Below are positions 1 to 8,983 of a DNA stretch of 62,312 nucleotides, in pieces. The notes under the pieces are model-generated. The model was given only the letters and a program-made list of their open reading frames with translations, did no database searches and was not told where the DNA came from. Numbering within the stretch: the stretch's first letter is position 1; each line of letters opens with the position of its first letter. The stretch is from CAYLHS01 sp964496205. Lineage in GTDB: Bacteria; Actinomycetota; Acidimicrobiia; Spongiisociales; UBA4744. The DNA lies in assembly GCA_964496205.1 (NCBI GenBank), contig CAZBXV010000008.1:1-62312 (forward strand). The letters run 5' to 3'. The translations under genes were made by a program, and so were the position numbers.

Positions 1-1667
1 ACATCCTGTGTTCCGACAAGACCGGCACACTCACCCAGAATCGACTCACGGTCGGTGAACCCGTCCTCGTCGGAGACGAGCAGAAGGACGCGCTGCTTCT
101 TGCAGCCGGCCTGGCGTCGAATCCGGACAACGCCGACGACGCCATCGATCAAGCGGTCCTCGCGAGTATCTCCGACCCATCAACGCTCAATCCTTTCCAC
201 CGCACGCGTTTCATGCCGTTCGATCCGGTCGGGAAGCGCACCGAAGCCATGATCGAAGGTACCGACGGGACGACGTTCAAGGTCACCAAGGGCGCCCCTC
301 AGGTGATCGTCGGTTTGTGCGGCCTGGCCGGCAAAGACGCTCAGACGGTGAACGACGCGGTCAAGAATCTCGCGGGGGAGGGATATCGCACCCTGGGAGT
401 AGCCCGATCCGACGACGACACGACCTGGCGGTTCCTTGGTGTCCTTCCACTATTCGACCCGCCTCGCGAGGACTCGGCCGACACGATCGCCCGTGCGATC
501 GACCACGGCATCGACGTCAAGATGGTCACCGGTGACAACACGGCCATCGCCGACCAGGTCGCTGCAACACTGGGACTCAGCGGCGATATCCACGGGGCTG
601 GCGAGTTCTTCTCAGACGACGGGTCCGTGGGCGGCAAAGAGGAGGCGATCGAACGAGCCGGCGGGTTCGCCGAGGTGTTCCCCGAGCACAAGTTCGGCAT
701 CGTCAAAGCACTCCAGTCGCTCGGACACATCGTCGGGATGACCGGCGACGGTGTCAACGACGCGCCGGCGCTCAAGCAGGCCGACACCGGTATCGCCGTC
801 AGCGGCGCCACCGACGCGGCACGCGCCGCGGCCGACCTCGTGTTGACGTCCCCCGGTTTGTCGGTGATCGTCAGCGCCGTCGAGGAGGCTCGGCGGATCT
901 TCGAGCGGATGAACAGCTATGCGATCTATCGAATCACCGAGACGATCCGCATCATGGTGTTCGTCGTGCTGGCGATGATCGTGTTCAACTTCTATCCGAT
1001 CACCGCGATCATGATCATCCTGCTCGCGTTCTTCAACGACGTGCCGATCATGGCCATCGCAAGCGACCAGACGTGGCTCGACCCCAAACCTGTCCGGTGG
1101 GACATGCGCAGAGTCCTGACGGTATCCACCGTGCTCGGTCTGGTGGGTGTTGTCGAGACCTTCGGGATTCTCGTCCTCGCCAGAGAGTGGCTGAAGCTGG
1201 ACGACTCGCAGATCCAGACGTTCATCTTCCTGAAGCTCGCCGTTGCCGGTCACCTGACCCTCTTCGTGACCAGAACGAAACGCCGGTTCCTCACTCGACC
1301 ACACCCGTCGAGGCTCGTCCTCTGGTCGGCCATCGTCACCAAGCTCCTCGCGACCCTCCTGGTGGCGTTCGGTGTCGGACTCGTGACCCCCATCTCGTGG
1401 GGTGCGATCGGGATCATCTGGGCGTACTGCCTCATCTGGGTGTTCATCGAAGACGAGGCGAAGCTGGCCGTCTACCACCATCTGAACCTGACGGGCACCC
1501 ACCACCGTCGCTTCATCAGCAGGGCAACCCAGGCCATCCATCCACTCGGCACCCTGTACGGCACCCGGGCACATCGACCGGTGGCGAGAAAGGCCGGGCG
1601 TCCATCCGACCGAACCGACTCCTCCCGCGCATCGACAACCCATGTTCAGAAAGGAGACTCGTCATGA
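1..1667 (+). CDS. Plasma-membrane-type H+-transporting P-type ATPase (P3A), 3' part
   Basis: The gene enters from the left edge; the reading frame starts at base 3. The first codons already carry the phosphorylation motif DKTGTLTQN. Further on are the nucleotide-binding KGAP motif, a DPPRED hinge, MVTGDN and GMTGDGVNDAPALKQAD, followed by about six C-terminal membrane helices. The stretch after GDGVNDAP (GIAVSGATDAARAAADLVL, then a MNSYAIYRITETIRI segment) is typical of P3A proton pumps rather than Ca2+ or heavy-metal pumps. These enzymes use ATP to export protons across the plasma membrane. The N-terminal actuator domain and first helices lie outside the window. The stop codon overlaps the next start (ATGA), so the ATPase and phosphoketolase are translationally coupled. 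Proton specificity is inferred from family resemblance. Confidence 0.9.
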   Translation, partial: ILCSDKTGTLTQNRLTVGEPVLVGDEQKDALLLAAGLASNPDNADDAIDQAVLASISDPSTLNPFHRTRFMPFDPVGKRTEAMIEGTDGTTFKVTKGAPQVIVGLCGLAGKDAQTVNDAVKNLAGEGYRTLGVARSDDDTTWRFLGVLPLFDPPREDSADTIARAIDHGIDVKMVTGDNTAIADQVAATLGLSGDIHGAGEFFSDDGSVGGKEEAIERAGGFAEVFPEHKFGIVKALQSLGHIVGMTGDGVNDAPALKQADTGIAVSGATDAARAAADLVLTSPGLSVIVSAVEEARRIFERMNSYAIYRITETIRIMVFVVLAMIVFNFYPITAIMIILLAFFNDVPIMAIASDQTWLDPKPVRWDMRRVLTVSTVLGLVGVVETFGILVLAREWLKLDDSQIQTFIFLKLAVAGHLTLFVTRTKRRFLTRPHPSRLVLWSAIVTKLLATLLVAFGVGLVTPISWGAIGIIWAYCLIWVFIEDEAKLAVYHHLNLTGTHHRRFISRATQAIHPLGTLYGTRAHRPVARKAGRPSDRTDSSRASTTHVQKGDSS

Positions 1668-4045
1668 CTGGCGAGCACACCACCAAGAGACCGCTCACCG
1701 ACGAGCAGGTTCGGCTCATGAACGACTACTGGCGCGCCTCGCTGTATCTGTGCGTCGGGATGCTCTACCTGAAGGACAATCCTCTGCTGCGAGAGCCACT
1801 GCGGATCGAGCATATCAAGCACAGGCTGCTCGGTCACTGGGGCTCGGACGCCGGTCAGACGTTCACGTGGGTCCACCTCAATCGGCTGATCTCAGAGAAC
1901 GACTTGAACATGATCTACCTCTCGGGTCCAGGTCACGGCGCACCGTCGATGCTGTCGCAGGCGTATCTTGAAGGGACCTACTCGGAGGTCTATCCGGACA
2001 TGAGCGCCGACGAGGAGGGGATGCAACGATTCTTCAAGCAGTTCTCTTTTCCCGGGGGCATCGGCAGTCACTGCACTCCCGAAACCCCCGGATCGATCCA
2101 CGAAGGTGGTGAACTCGGCTACAGCCTCTCCCACGGCTTCGGAGCCGCTTATGACCATCCCGACCTGATTGTTGTGGTGATGGTCGGCGACGGGGAGTCG
2201 GAGACCGGGCCTGCCGCCACCGCGTGGCACTCGAACAAATTCCTCAACCCCACACGGGACGGAGCCGTGCTGCCGATTCTCCACCTCAACGGGTACAAGA
2301 TCGCCAACCCGACGATCCCGGCTCGCATCAGCCACGAACAGCTCGAGAGCCTGTTCATCGGCTACGGCTACAAGCCGTACTTCGTCGAAGGGTCCGATCC
2401 GACCGAAATGCACCAGAGAATGGCCGCCTCACTCGACAGTGCTCTCGCAGACATCAGAGGGATCCAACACCAAGCTCGCACCAGCGGTATCGACGGACTC
2501 CCCGAGTGGCCGATGATCGTGCTGCGGTCTCCGAAAGGTTGGACGGGTCCGAAGGAAGTCGATGGGCACCGCGTGGAAGGATTCTGGCGTGCCCACCAAA
2601 TTCCGTTCGATGTGCACGACAACCCCGCACATCTCGAACTGCTCGAGAAGTGGATGCACAGCTATGAACCCGAACGTCTCTTCGACGAGAACGGGCGGCT
2701 GGTTGAGGAGCTACGGGCACTCGCTCCGGAAGGAAGCCGGCGTATGAGCGCCAACCCGATCGCCAATGGCGGTCTGGTACGAAGGAACCTTCACCTCCCG
2801 GACTTCAGGGACTACGCGATCGAGGTGACCCAGCCGGGGACGGTCTCTGAAGAGAACACCCGTCCGCTCGGGACCCTGCTGCGCGACGTGATATCCAACA
2901 ACCCGAACACGTTCCGCTTCTTCTGCCCCGACGAGACGGCATCGAACCGTCTGGACGCCGTGTACGAAGCCAGCGAGAAGGCCTGGATGGCCGAGATCTT
3001 TCCTGAGGATGCCGATGGCACCCACATCGCGCGAGATGGCCGTGTCATGGAGATGCTGAGCGAGCACACGCTGGAAGGATGGCTCGAGGGGTACCTGCTG
3101 AGCGGACGGCACGGGTTCTTCGCCTCCTACGAATCGTTCATCCACGTCATCGACTCGATGTTCAACCAGCACGCCAAATGGTTGGAGAAGGCTCGGGACA
3201 TCCCGTGGCGTGCGCCGGTGTCATCGCTGAACCTGCTCGTCACATCGACGGTGTGGCGACAGGACCACAACGGATTCAGTCACCAGGATCCGGGGTTCCT
3301 CGACCTCGTGGTCAACAAGAGTCCGACGGTGACCCGGATCTACCTGCCGCCCGACGCGAACACTCTGCTTTCCACGGCAGACCACTGTTTGCGCAGCACC
3401 GACTACGTGAACGTGATCGTCTCCGACAAGCAGTTCCATCTCCAGTACCTGACGATGGACGAGGCGATCCAGCATTGCACGAAAGGTCTCGGTATCTGGG
3501 ATTGGGCAAGCAACGACGACGGCGCCGAGCCGGATGTCGTGATCGCCTGCGCCGGGGACGTCCCGACGATGGAAGCGCTCGGCGCCACGGCACTTCTGAG
3601 GGAGCATTTCCCGGACTTGAAAGTGAGGTTCATCAACGTTGTCGACTTGTTCAGGCTGGTACCCCAATCCGAGCATCGGCACGGGCTCTCCGACTACGAC
3701 TTCGACAGCTTGTTCACGGTCGACAAGCCGGTGATCTTCAACTTCCACGGGTATCCGTACCTGATTCACCGCCTGACGTATCGCCGGACGAACTCGCACA
3801 ACATGCATGTGCGGGGCTACAAGGAGCACGGGAACATCAACACGCCGATGGAACTGGCGATCCAGAACCAGATCGACCGGTTCGATCTCGTGATGGACGT
3901 CATCAACCGGGTTCCCCGGCTCCGTGTGGCCGGAGCACACGTGAAAGAGAAGATGCGCACCGAGATCATCGAGAACCTGGCCTTCGCCTACAAGGAGGGC
4001 TACGACAAGCCCGAGTTCAGCGATTGGAAGTGGCCGTACTCCTGA
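1664..4045 (+). CDS. xfp: Xylulose-5-phosphate/fructose-6-phosphate phosphoketolase
   Basis: The 793-aa product has the normal family length. Phosphoketolase uses thiamine diphosphate and phosphate to cleave xylulose 5-P (or fructose 6-P) to acetyl-P plus glyceraldehyde 3-P (or erythrose 4-P). Visible motifs are GPGHGAPSM near the N-terminus, SFPGGIGSHCTPETPGSIHEGG, the ThDP motif GDGESETGP near residue 175, and HLNGYKIANPT. The ATG at 1664 follows an AAAGGAGA ribosome-binding site and overlaps the ATPase stop by 4 bp. A strong hairpin follows the gene. No acetate kinase gene is adjacent, so how acetyl-P is used cannot be read from this window. The neighbouring proton pump suggests shared expression, which is an inference. 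Confidence 0.96.
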   Translation: MTGEHTTKRPLTDEQVRLMNDYWRASLYLCVGMLYLKDNPLLREPLRIEHIKHRLLGHWGSDAGQTFTWVHLNRLISENDLNMIYLSGPGHGAPSMLSQAYLEGTYSEVYPDMSADEEGMQRFFKQFSFPGGIGSHCTPETPGSIHEGGELGYSLSHGFGAAYDHPDLIVVVMVGDGESETGPAATAWHSNKFLNPTRDGAVLPILHLNGYKIANPTIPARISHEQLESLFIGYGYKPYFVEGSDPTEMHQRMAASLDSALADIRGIQHQARTSGIDGLPEWPMIVLRSPKGWTGPKEVDGHRVEGFWRAHQIPFDVHDNPAHLELLEKWMHSYEPERLFDENGRLVEELRALAPEGSRRMSANPIANGGLVRRNLHLPDFRDYAIEVTQPGTVSEENTRPLGTLLRDVISNNPNTFRFFCPDETASNRLDAVYEASEKAWMAEIFPEDADGTHIARDGRVMEMLSEHTLEGWLEGYLLSGRHGFFASYESFIHVIDSMFNQHAKWLEKARDIPWRAPVSSLNLLVTSTVWRQDHNGFSHQDPGFLDLVVNKSPTVTRIYLPPDANTLLSTADHCLRSTDYVNVIVSDKQFHLQYLTMDEAIQHCTKGLGIWDWASNDDGAEPDVVIACAGDVPTMEALGATALLREHFPDLKVRFINVVDLFRLVPQSEHRHGLSDYDFDSLFTVDKPVIFNFHGYPYLIHRLTYRRTNSHNMHVRGYKEHGNINTPMELAIQNQIDRFDLVMDVINRVPRLRVAGAHVKEKMRTEIIENLAFAYKEGYDKPEFSDWKWPYS

Positions 4046-4070
4046 TCGCACAAGACGGTCACTCTTCCGA

Positions 4071-4115
4071 ACCCAGGGCTGTCAGCGGAGTATTCCGCCG
4101 CTGACAGCCCTGGGT
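4071..4115. terminator. Long perfect hairpin between convergent genes
   Basis: Arms 4071-4088 and 4098-4115 are fully complementary (18 bp, beginning ACCCAGGGCTGTCAGCGG) around a 9-nt loop. It lies between the ends of xfp (+) and the DUF2079 gene (-), so it can act as a bidirectional terminator. There is no clear U-tract. Confidence 0.75.
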
Positions 4116-4153
4116 TGGCAGGCTTCGGGGCAAGCGGCACGCTCCTGCGCTCG

Positions 4154-5608
4154 TCAATCAACCTTGTGGTAGACGAGGACGTAGTCGTTGGCGACGACTT
4201 CCTGCCAATGGGGATCGGCTTCGATCATCGCGAGCGCATCGGCCGTCTTGCCGCCTCCGTTTCCGGGTGTGCCGGCTTCGATGATCACCCAGTCGACGGC
4301 ATCGGGGGGCGGTCCAGGTGCCTCGTCGGCCGACCAGTAGTCGCGAATGAATGGGTTCGTATACATGTAGATGTCGGTCCGATGCGACATGTGGGGCGAT
4401 ATGTACCAGTCGGCCGATACGGACGCATCGTCCGGAATGAGCGCGATCGCATCGTTGATGGCCTGAGGGTTCGATGTGGAGCCCCCCCACGGGCCTCCGT
4501 TGTCCGGCAGCGGGCCGGCAAACAACATGCCGAGGATCCCGGCGATCAGCACTGCCGGCACCAGCGATCTGGAAAGTCGCTCCCGGTCGAGACGAGATGC
4601 GCCGTGGATCGCTGCGATGGCGACGACAGCCATCATGTAGGCGGTGTAGTGGTAGTTGATCTCTGACTGGTAGCCGTGAAGCGAGAGCAGGTTGGCCAGT
4701 GTGACCGGTGCCGCTATGAGGAGAACCTCCGGCGCGAGAAGTGACAGGAACAGCGGCAGCAGCATCGAGGCCAGGTAGATCAGCCGTTTCGATGTGGCGA
4801 GCAACGAAAGCACTTTGCCGGGGTGTACCACCACATTCCGGATGATCTCTGTCATCGAGTTGCCGAACTCGCCGTACCGGGATGTGTAGATGAGTGCGCC
4901 GGTTGGAGACAGGTGGGGGAGTGCGTACCAGAAGTCGAACGCGAACATGGCGAAGCTCGTGCCAATCACGACCGCGGTCACACGCCAGGCTTTGAAGCGC
5001 CACCCGAAGTAGAGAGCGAAGGGGACCACGACCAGGGCGGCATCCTCCTTGATGAGCAGAACCAGAAGAAGCATGAGGCCGGCCAGCGTCACTCGGCGGC
5101 GAACAGCGAACAGGTACGCGGCGATCAGGAGCGGGATCGCGAGCACCTCCGGATGGAACACGTCCCACACGTTCCATCCGACCGCGGGGTGCAGGAGGTA
5201 TGCGACGGCCAGGCCGGCGGCCAGAGGTTTGCGGACTCCCTCCGTGCGGGCGATCGCGTAGAGCATCGGGCCGCCGGCAGCAACGGCGACCACGCCGAGG
5301 AGCAGCAAGACTCGTACATCGGCCCAGATCCAGTAGAGGGGAGCAACGAGGAGGAGAATCCAGGATGCGTGATCGGCGAACAGGTTCAGGCCCCGGAGGG
5401 TCACATACGGGTTTTTGAAGCGACTGAGGAGCCACACGCCCTGGTCGAAGATGCCGAGGTCGAACGCCTGGGTGCCGAATACTGCCTGCTTGTGGAGAAC
5501 GAGTGTCCCGTACGCCAGGGCCGAGAAGGCAGTTGCCAGCGCCACGGCGCCGGCGGGAGAACGCACGAACCGCCAGAACGACGAGACTCGGACATGAGAC
5601 CCCCTCAT
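4154..5608 (-). CDS. DUF2079 family polytopic membrane protein
   Basis: The 484-aa, strongly hydrophobic protein has roughly ten membrane segments and the N-terminal signature of DUF2079 proteins (FDLGIFDQGVWLLSR, then HASWILLLVAPLYW, and later WNVWDVFHPEV). The family is of unknown biochemical function; its fold resembles GT-C type membrane glycosyltransferases, so a lipid-linked sugar transfer role is possible but unproven. I chose the ATG at 5608 because TAGAAT lies 7 nt upstream in the leaderless arrangement seen at many genes here. An in-frame ATG at 5680 would add 24 residues (MGQHDLRLPT...) without a better ribosome site. The gene stands alone and runs toward xfp. Confidence 0.82.
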   Translation of the reverse strand: MRGSHVRVSSFWRFVRSPAGAVALATAFSALAYGTLVLHKQAVFGTQAFDLGIFDQGVWLLSRFKNPYVTLRGLNLFADHASWILLLVAPLYWIWADVRVLLLLGVVAVAAGGPMLYAIARTEGVRKPLAAGLAVAYLLHPAVGWNVWDVFHPEVLAIPLLIAAYLFAVRRRVTLAGLMLLLVLLIKEDAALVVVPFALYFGWRFKAWRVTAVVIGTSFAMFAFDFWYALPHLSPTGALIYTSRYGEFGNSMTEIIRNVVVHPGKVLSLLATSKRLIYLASMLLPLFLSLLAPEVLLIAAPVTLANLLSLHGYQSEINYHYTAYMMAVVAIAAIHGASRLDRERLSRSLVPAVLIAGILGMLFAGPLPDNGGPWGGSTSNPQAINDAIALIPDDASVSADWYISPHMSHRTDIYMYTNPFIRDYWSADEAPGPPPDAVDWVIIEAGTPGNGGGKTADALAMIEADPHWQEVVANDYVLVYHKVD

Positions 5609-5615
5609 GGGTGCG

Positions 5616-5621
5616 ATTCTA
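5616..5621 (-). promoter_or_regulatory. -10 box TAGAAT, leaderless start of DUF2079 gene
   Basis: TAGAAT on the minus strand lies 7 nt before the ATG at 5608, and no Shine-Dalgarno is present. Confidence 0.5.
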
Positions 5622-5763
5622 TTGGGCATGCGGAGAAACTTGCTGCCGATTGTTGGCAGACGTAGGTCGTGTTGCCCCATCTCCGCTGACGCTCCGCCCT
5701 CGTGGCCTCACTGGGGAAGATGACGGTTCAGCCCAGCGGCTTCCCTGGGGGAGGGAAGGATCG

Positions 5764-5809
5764 CCCTACGGTCTCGCGGTGGTTGTGGCCGCGCTCTTGC
5801 CGGCTTCTG
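5764..5809 (+). repeat. Dispersed intergenic repeat B, diverged copy
   Basis: The stretch beginning CCCTACGGTCTCGCGG, then GTTGTGGCCGCGCTCTTGC, resembles the better copies at 49154 and 43616. It fills the spacer behind the histidine kinase gene. Similarity is partial. Confidence 0.35.
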
Positions 5810-5837
5810 TCTGCTGGCCGCTGACGACTGTCCGATC

Positions 5838-6941
5838 TCAGTCGTTCGTTGCCAGTGGAATCGTCACCTGGAAGGTGGCTCCCTTGCCGAGGCCGGGCGA
5901 CGAAGCGGTCACGTCGCCGCCATGTGCTCTCGCAATGCTTCGAGCAATCGTCAGGCCGATACCGCGTCCGGCGGGATGGGACGGATCGGCGATGCGATAG
6001 AAGCGTTCGAAGATGTGTCCGAGTTGACCCGGATCGATCCCCTTTCCGGTGTCTGAAACGTCGACGACGGCACCGTCCTTCTCAACGTGCGTGTACACGG
6101 TGACGGTCCCGCCTTTCGGTGTGTGGATGAGAGCGTTGCCGAGCAGGTTGATGAGGACCTGCGACAGGCGATCGGGATCGGCATGCACGGGAAGATTCCG
6201 ATCACCGCGGAATCTGAGCGATACCGAAGCATCATCGAACTGCGGTCCGAGCCGTTCTCCTGCCCGCCTGGCGATCTCCCCGAGGTCGCAGTCGGTCGGC
6301 GAGATCGGAAGGGCGTTCTCTTCGGCCTGTGAGAGGAGGGTGAGATCGTCGGCAAGGCGTTCGAGCCTTGCCGCTTCGTCGGCGATGGTCGAGAATACGT
6401 TGACGTCTGGCGCTATCACGCCATCGATCAGCCCCTCCATGGATGCACGGATGGTCGTCAAGGGGGATCTGAGTTCGTGGGCAACTTCACCGATCAGCCG
6501 GGTTCTTCGTTCCTCGGTTGCGCCAAGGGAGTGGCCTAGGGTGTTGACGTCATTGGCAAGCTGGGCGAGTTCCTCGACATTGGGCTTGGGGATCTGCTGG
6601 TCGTAGTGACCTGCGGCGATCGCTTCTGCAGCGGATCGCATGTCTTCGATCGGGCGCAAGAGACGGCGGCCGAGCAGGATTGCGATCGTTCCAGCTGCCA
6701 CGAGGGCCACGGCGAGCCCGACGAGGAGCGCCACGTTGAGGGAGTCGGACAGGGCCACCCTCAGCTGACTGATTTGCACGTTTCGCAAGCCCCCATTGCC
6801 GCGCTGCATGCCACCGAGATGTGTCTGGAACAGGGATCTTGTCAGGAGGCTGCTGACACTCAGAATCGCGACGGACCCGACAGCAATGACCAACAGGTAC
6901 GAAACGAAGAGGCGTGTGTGTAGTCGTCTCCAGATCTTCAT
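5838..6941 (-). CDS. Sensor histidine kinase (HAMP-HisKA-HATPase)
   Basis: This 367-aa membrane kinase has a first helix at about residues 12-32, a short extracytoplasmic loop of about 35 residues, a second helix at 70-90, and a HAMP linker starting GRRLLRPIEDM. The HisKA box GEVAHELRSPLTT carries the phospho-acceptor His at about residue 155. The ATPase domain shows the N box (NLLGNALIHTPKGG), G1 (DTGKGIDPGQ), the F box (FERFYR) and G2 (GRGIGLTI). The ATG at 6941 follows GGGGAG and overlaps the stop of the upstream response regulator by 4 bp, so the two form a coupled pair. The small sensor loop suggests an ion or membrane signal; the ligand is not evident. Confidence 0.95.
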   Translation of the reverse strand: MKIWRRLHTRLFVSYLLVIAVGSVAILSVSSLLTRSLFQTHLGGMQRGNGGLRNVQISQLRVALSDSLNVALLVGLAVALVAAGTIAILLGRRLLRPIEDMRSAAEAIAAGHYDQQIPKPNVEELAQLANDVNTLGHSLGATEERRTRLIGEVAHELRSPLTTIRASMEGLIDGVIAPDVNVFSTIADEAARLERLADDLTLLSQAEENALPISPTDCDLGEIARRAGERLGPQFDDASVSLRFRGDRNLPVHADPDRLSQVLINLLGNALIHTPKGGTVTVYTHVEKDGAVVDVSDTGKGIDPGQLGHIFERFYRIADPSHPAGRGIGLTIARSIARAHGGDVTASSPGLGKGATFQVTIPLATND

Positions 6942-7642
6942 GCTTTGCTCCCCACGAACTTGTATCCAACGCCCCTGACGGTTCCGATGAACCGGGGCGA
7001 ATCCACTGGGTCCCCCAGAGCCTTGCGGATGTTGCGAATGTGGACATCGACGATCCGATCGTCGCCGAAGAAATCCCAACCCCACACGCGCTCGATGAGT
7101 TGACGCCTGCTGAAGACCCGGCCTGGGGCTGAGGTGAGGGCTGCGAGCAGGTCGAATTCGAGGCTCGTGAGGTCGACGGGGGCACCGTCGACCTCGGCTT
7201 CGCGGCGCCCGAGGTCGATTTCCAACCCCTCGAACTGCAGCAGCTCGTCATCGACGGACGCGGTACCCCGGCTTCGTCTGAGTACGGCTCTCACCCGGGC
7301 GACGAGTTCTCGCGGGCTGAACGGTTTGGTCATGTAATCGTCGGCGCCGACTTCCAGGCCGATCAGTTTGTCGGTCTCATCGGTCTTGGCCGTCAGCATG
7401 ATCACGTAGACGTCGGACGTGCGCCGCACCTGGCGGAGCACGTCGAATCCGTCGATTCCGGGCAGCCGGATGTCCAGCACGACCAGATCGGGTGCGTGTT
7501 CCCGTATCCGTGCCACCGCGTCTTCTCCGGTAGCTGCCTCATCGACCTGGTATCCCTCCTGCTGGAGATAGGAACGGACGATGGACCGGATTCGTTCCTC
7601 GTCGTCGACGACCAAGATCCGCTCTTGTCGCATGGTGGTCAT
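6938..7642 (-). CDS. OmpR/PhoB-family response regulator
   Basis: The 234-aa protein has an N-terminal receiver domain with acidic pair D13/D14, phospho-acceptor D57 (DLVVLDIRLPG), and the conserved Lys at about 106 (YMTKPFSPREL). The C-terminal winged-helix DNA-binding domain ends with RGVGYKF. It is directly upstream of and overlaps the histidine kinase gene, its evident partner. It lies 24 bp downstream of the DUF2202 lipoprotein gene on the same strand, so the two-component pair and that lipoprotein may be co-transcribed. An alternative start 9 bp further in (MRQER) is possible; the GGAGGG upstream favours the longer form. Confidence 0.95.
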   Translation of the reverse strand: MTTMRQERILVVDDEERIRSIVRSYLQQEGYQVDEAATGEDAVARIREHAPDLVVLDIRLPGIDGFDVLRQVRRTSDVYVIMLTAKTDETDKLIGLEVGADDYMTKPFSPRELVARVRAVLRRSRGTASVDDELLQFEGLEIDLGRREAEVDGAPVDLTSLEFDLLAALTSAPGRVFSRRQLIERVWGWDFFGDDRIVDVHIRNIRKALGDPVDSPRFIGTVRGVGYKFVGSKA

Positions 7643-7666
7643 GGTAGGGAGCCCTCCGTTGGTGGT

Positions 7667-8389
7667 CTACGATCCGACGCCCTGCTCCGTCGGGGTGGTG
7701 ACGATGGCCTCGAAGTCGGCCGGCGAGATGTATACGGGGGTGTAGGTGAGACCTCGCTGCTCGAGATTCCTGACGAACGCTCGCATGTGGTTGCGAGAGC
7801 CCATTTCGAGGTTCGCGTACACGAGTGCGATATCGGGCGTTTCGGTGTCCCGGGCCTGCAGGTCCGCGATGTCGAGATCCTCGATCGTTGCTCCGACGGT
7901 GAGGGCTGCCTGGAGTGACTGACTGCCTTGCGCGATCAGGTCGTTGTACACGTTCTGGAGATCAGGGTTCGTGAACTCTCCCGGGGCCGTTGCAGCGGCC
8001 GGATCGTCGATCCCGTAGCGATCGAGCAGCTGAAGGACTGCGTCCATGTGGGTCTGCTCGGACGACGCGATGTTCGAGAAGGGTCGGAGACCCCACAGGT
8101 CATACAGAGCGAGGTACACGTCGCGAGCGAGTTTCTCTTCCTCTCTCATCCACAGGAGCCCGTCGATTTCCTCCTGGGTGAGTGTGGTCAGGGGGATTGC
8201 ATCGAGGTTCGTTTGAAGTGCCTGGGCCTCGACGGATATGGCGCCATTGCTGTTGACGCTCGTTGCGTCGGCCAGGGTCGTCGACGTGGCTGCGGTGTCG
8301 GTTGTCATCGGTGCCGACTGTGCCGAGCACGCGCCGAGGAAGAGCGCCGCCGCAAGGCCGAGGGCCAGCGGTGTCTTCAGTCTCTTCAT
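7667..8389 (-). CDS. DUF2202 ferritin-like lipoprotein
   Basis: The 240-aa precursor has a short signal peptide ending in a lipobox (LFLGAC, Cys at about 21), then a Thr/Ser-rich linker and a DUF2202 domain. That family adopts a ferritin-like four-helix fold; here the metal-ligand-like segments are MREEEKLARDVY, SSEQTHMDAV and NLEMGSRNHMRAF. No activity is established for the family, and iron or other metal binding is only suggested by the fold. The start at 8389 is preceded by GGAGATG. The gene sits between a secreted Ca-loop repeat protein (upstream) and a two-component system (downstream), all on the minus strand, which hints at one metal- or stress-responsive unit. Confidence 0.85.
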   Translation of the reverse strand: MKRLKTPLALGLAAALFLGACSAQSAPMTTDTAATSTTLADATSVNSNGAISVEAQALQTNLDAIPLTTLTQEEIDGLLWMREEEKLARDVYLALYDLWGLRPFSNIASSEQTHMDAVLQLLDRYGIDDPAAATAPGEFTNPDLQNVYNDLIAQGSQSLQAALTVGATIEDLDIADLQARDTETPDIALVYANLEMGSRNHMRAFVRNLEQRGLTYTPVYISPADFEAIVTTPTEQGVGS

Positions 8390-8457
8390 GGTCATCTCCA
8401 TTCATCGGGAAGGGGGCGTCTCGGTAGAGACGCCCCCCAGTGCTATCGATCTCTCGG

Positions 8458-8859
8458 CTAACGGCCGCCCCTGTGGCCCATCTGCCGGCCCATCTGCTGC
8501 TGTGAGCCCGAGCCTTGGTTGTCGCACACACCGTCACCGTCGACGTCCACGAAGTTGTCTCCTGAGCCGCCTTGTGCCATGCCGGCGGCGTTGTCGCACA
8601 CACCGTCACCGTCGACGTCCACGAAGTTGTCACAGACACCGTCGCCGTCAACGTCGACGAAGTTCTCGCCGGCTCCGGCGCCGAACGCCTGGCCGGTCTC
8701 TCCGGCGTTGCTGTGGCTGTGGCCGTATGCGTTTCCGTTGCCGTTACCGACGGTTGCTGCAACAGGAGTGCTGTCGGGGGTGGCGGCGATCGCCACTGCT
8801 GCGACGACACCAACCACCAGTGCCACGGTGGTCAGTGTGATGATGATCTTGCGCTTCAT
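8458..8859 (-). CDS. Secreted protein with three D-x-D-G-D-G calcium-loop repeats
   Basis: This 133-aa protein has an N-terminal signal or anchor helix (residues about 4-28), a Gly/Asn/His-rich segment, then three copies of NFVDVDGDGVCDN at about residues 65-114, and a Gln/Gly/Arg-rich tail. The core DxDGDGxxD matches the calcium loops of EF-hand or thrombospondin type 3 repeats; each also carries one Cys. I do not recognise a named family with a known function. Similar short proteins with DGDG(V/I)CDN repeats accompany DUF2202 proteins in other prokaryotes, as far as I recall. The ATG at 8859 follows AGAAGGAG. The repeats are also near-identical at DNA level. Confidence 0.8.
   Translation of the reverse strand: MKRKIIITLTTVALVVGVVAAVAIAATPDSTPVAATVGNGNGNAYGHSHSNAGETGQAFGAGAGENFVDVDGDGVCDNFVDVDGDGVCDNAAGMAQGGSGDNFVDVDGDGVCDNQGSGSQQQMGRQMGHRGGR
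8519..8667 (-). repeat. Three near-identical ~40-bp coding repeats
   Basis: Copies at 8519-8559, 8591-8631 and 8629-8667 encode the NFVDVDGDGVCDN units. The first two are identical over about 40 bp; the third has a few synonymous changes. Copies two and three are adjacent, and copy one is separated by a Gly/Met/Ala-rich insert. Confidence 0.8.
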
Positions 8860-8971
8860 TGCTGAACTCCTTCTCTGGGGTTTCTACGGATAGTCTCGGA
8901 CAGGGACATCGAGGAGCCGTGTGGCGAATATGAAGTCTCCATGAAGCCGGAACGGCGAACAGATGTTCGAG

Positions 8972-8977
8972 TATCCT
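8972..8977 (+). promoter_or_regulatory. -10 box TATCCT, leaderless start of dinB
   Basis: TATCCT lies 6 nt before the ATG at 8984. No ribosome-binding site is present, which favours this start over the in-frame ATG at 8963. Confidence 0.5.
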
Positions 8978-8983
8978 GGCTTC

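Noticed and set aside
612..1643. 343-codon open frame antisense to the H+-ATPase
   Set aside because: It lies opposite the motif-bearing ATPase region and has no signal, motif or ribosome site.
8963..8983. Upstream ATG for dinB
   Set aside because: It adds MFEYPGF before the conserved start and would place the TATCCT box inside the gene; no ribosome-binding site precedes it.
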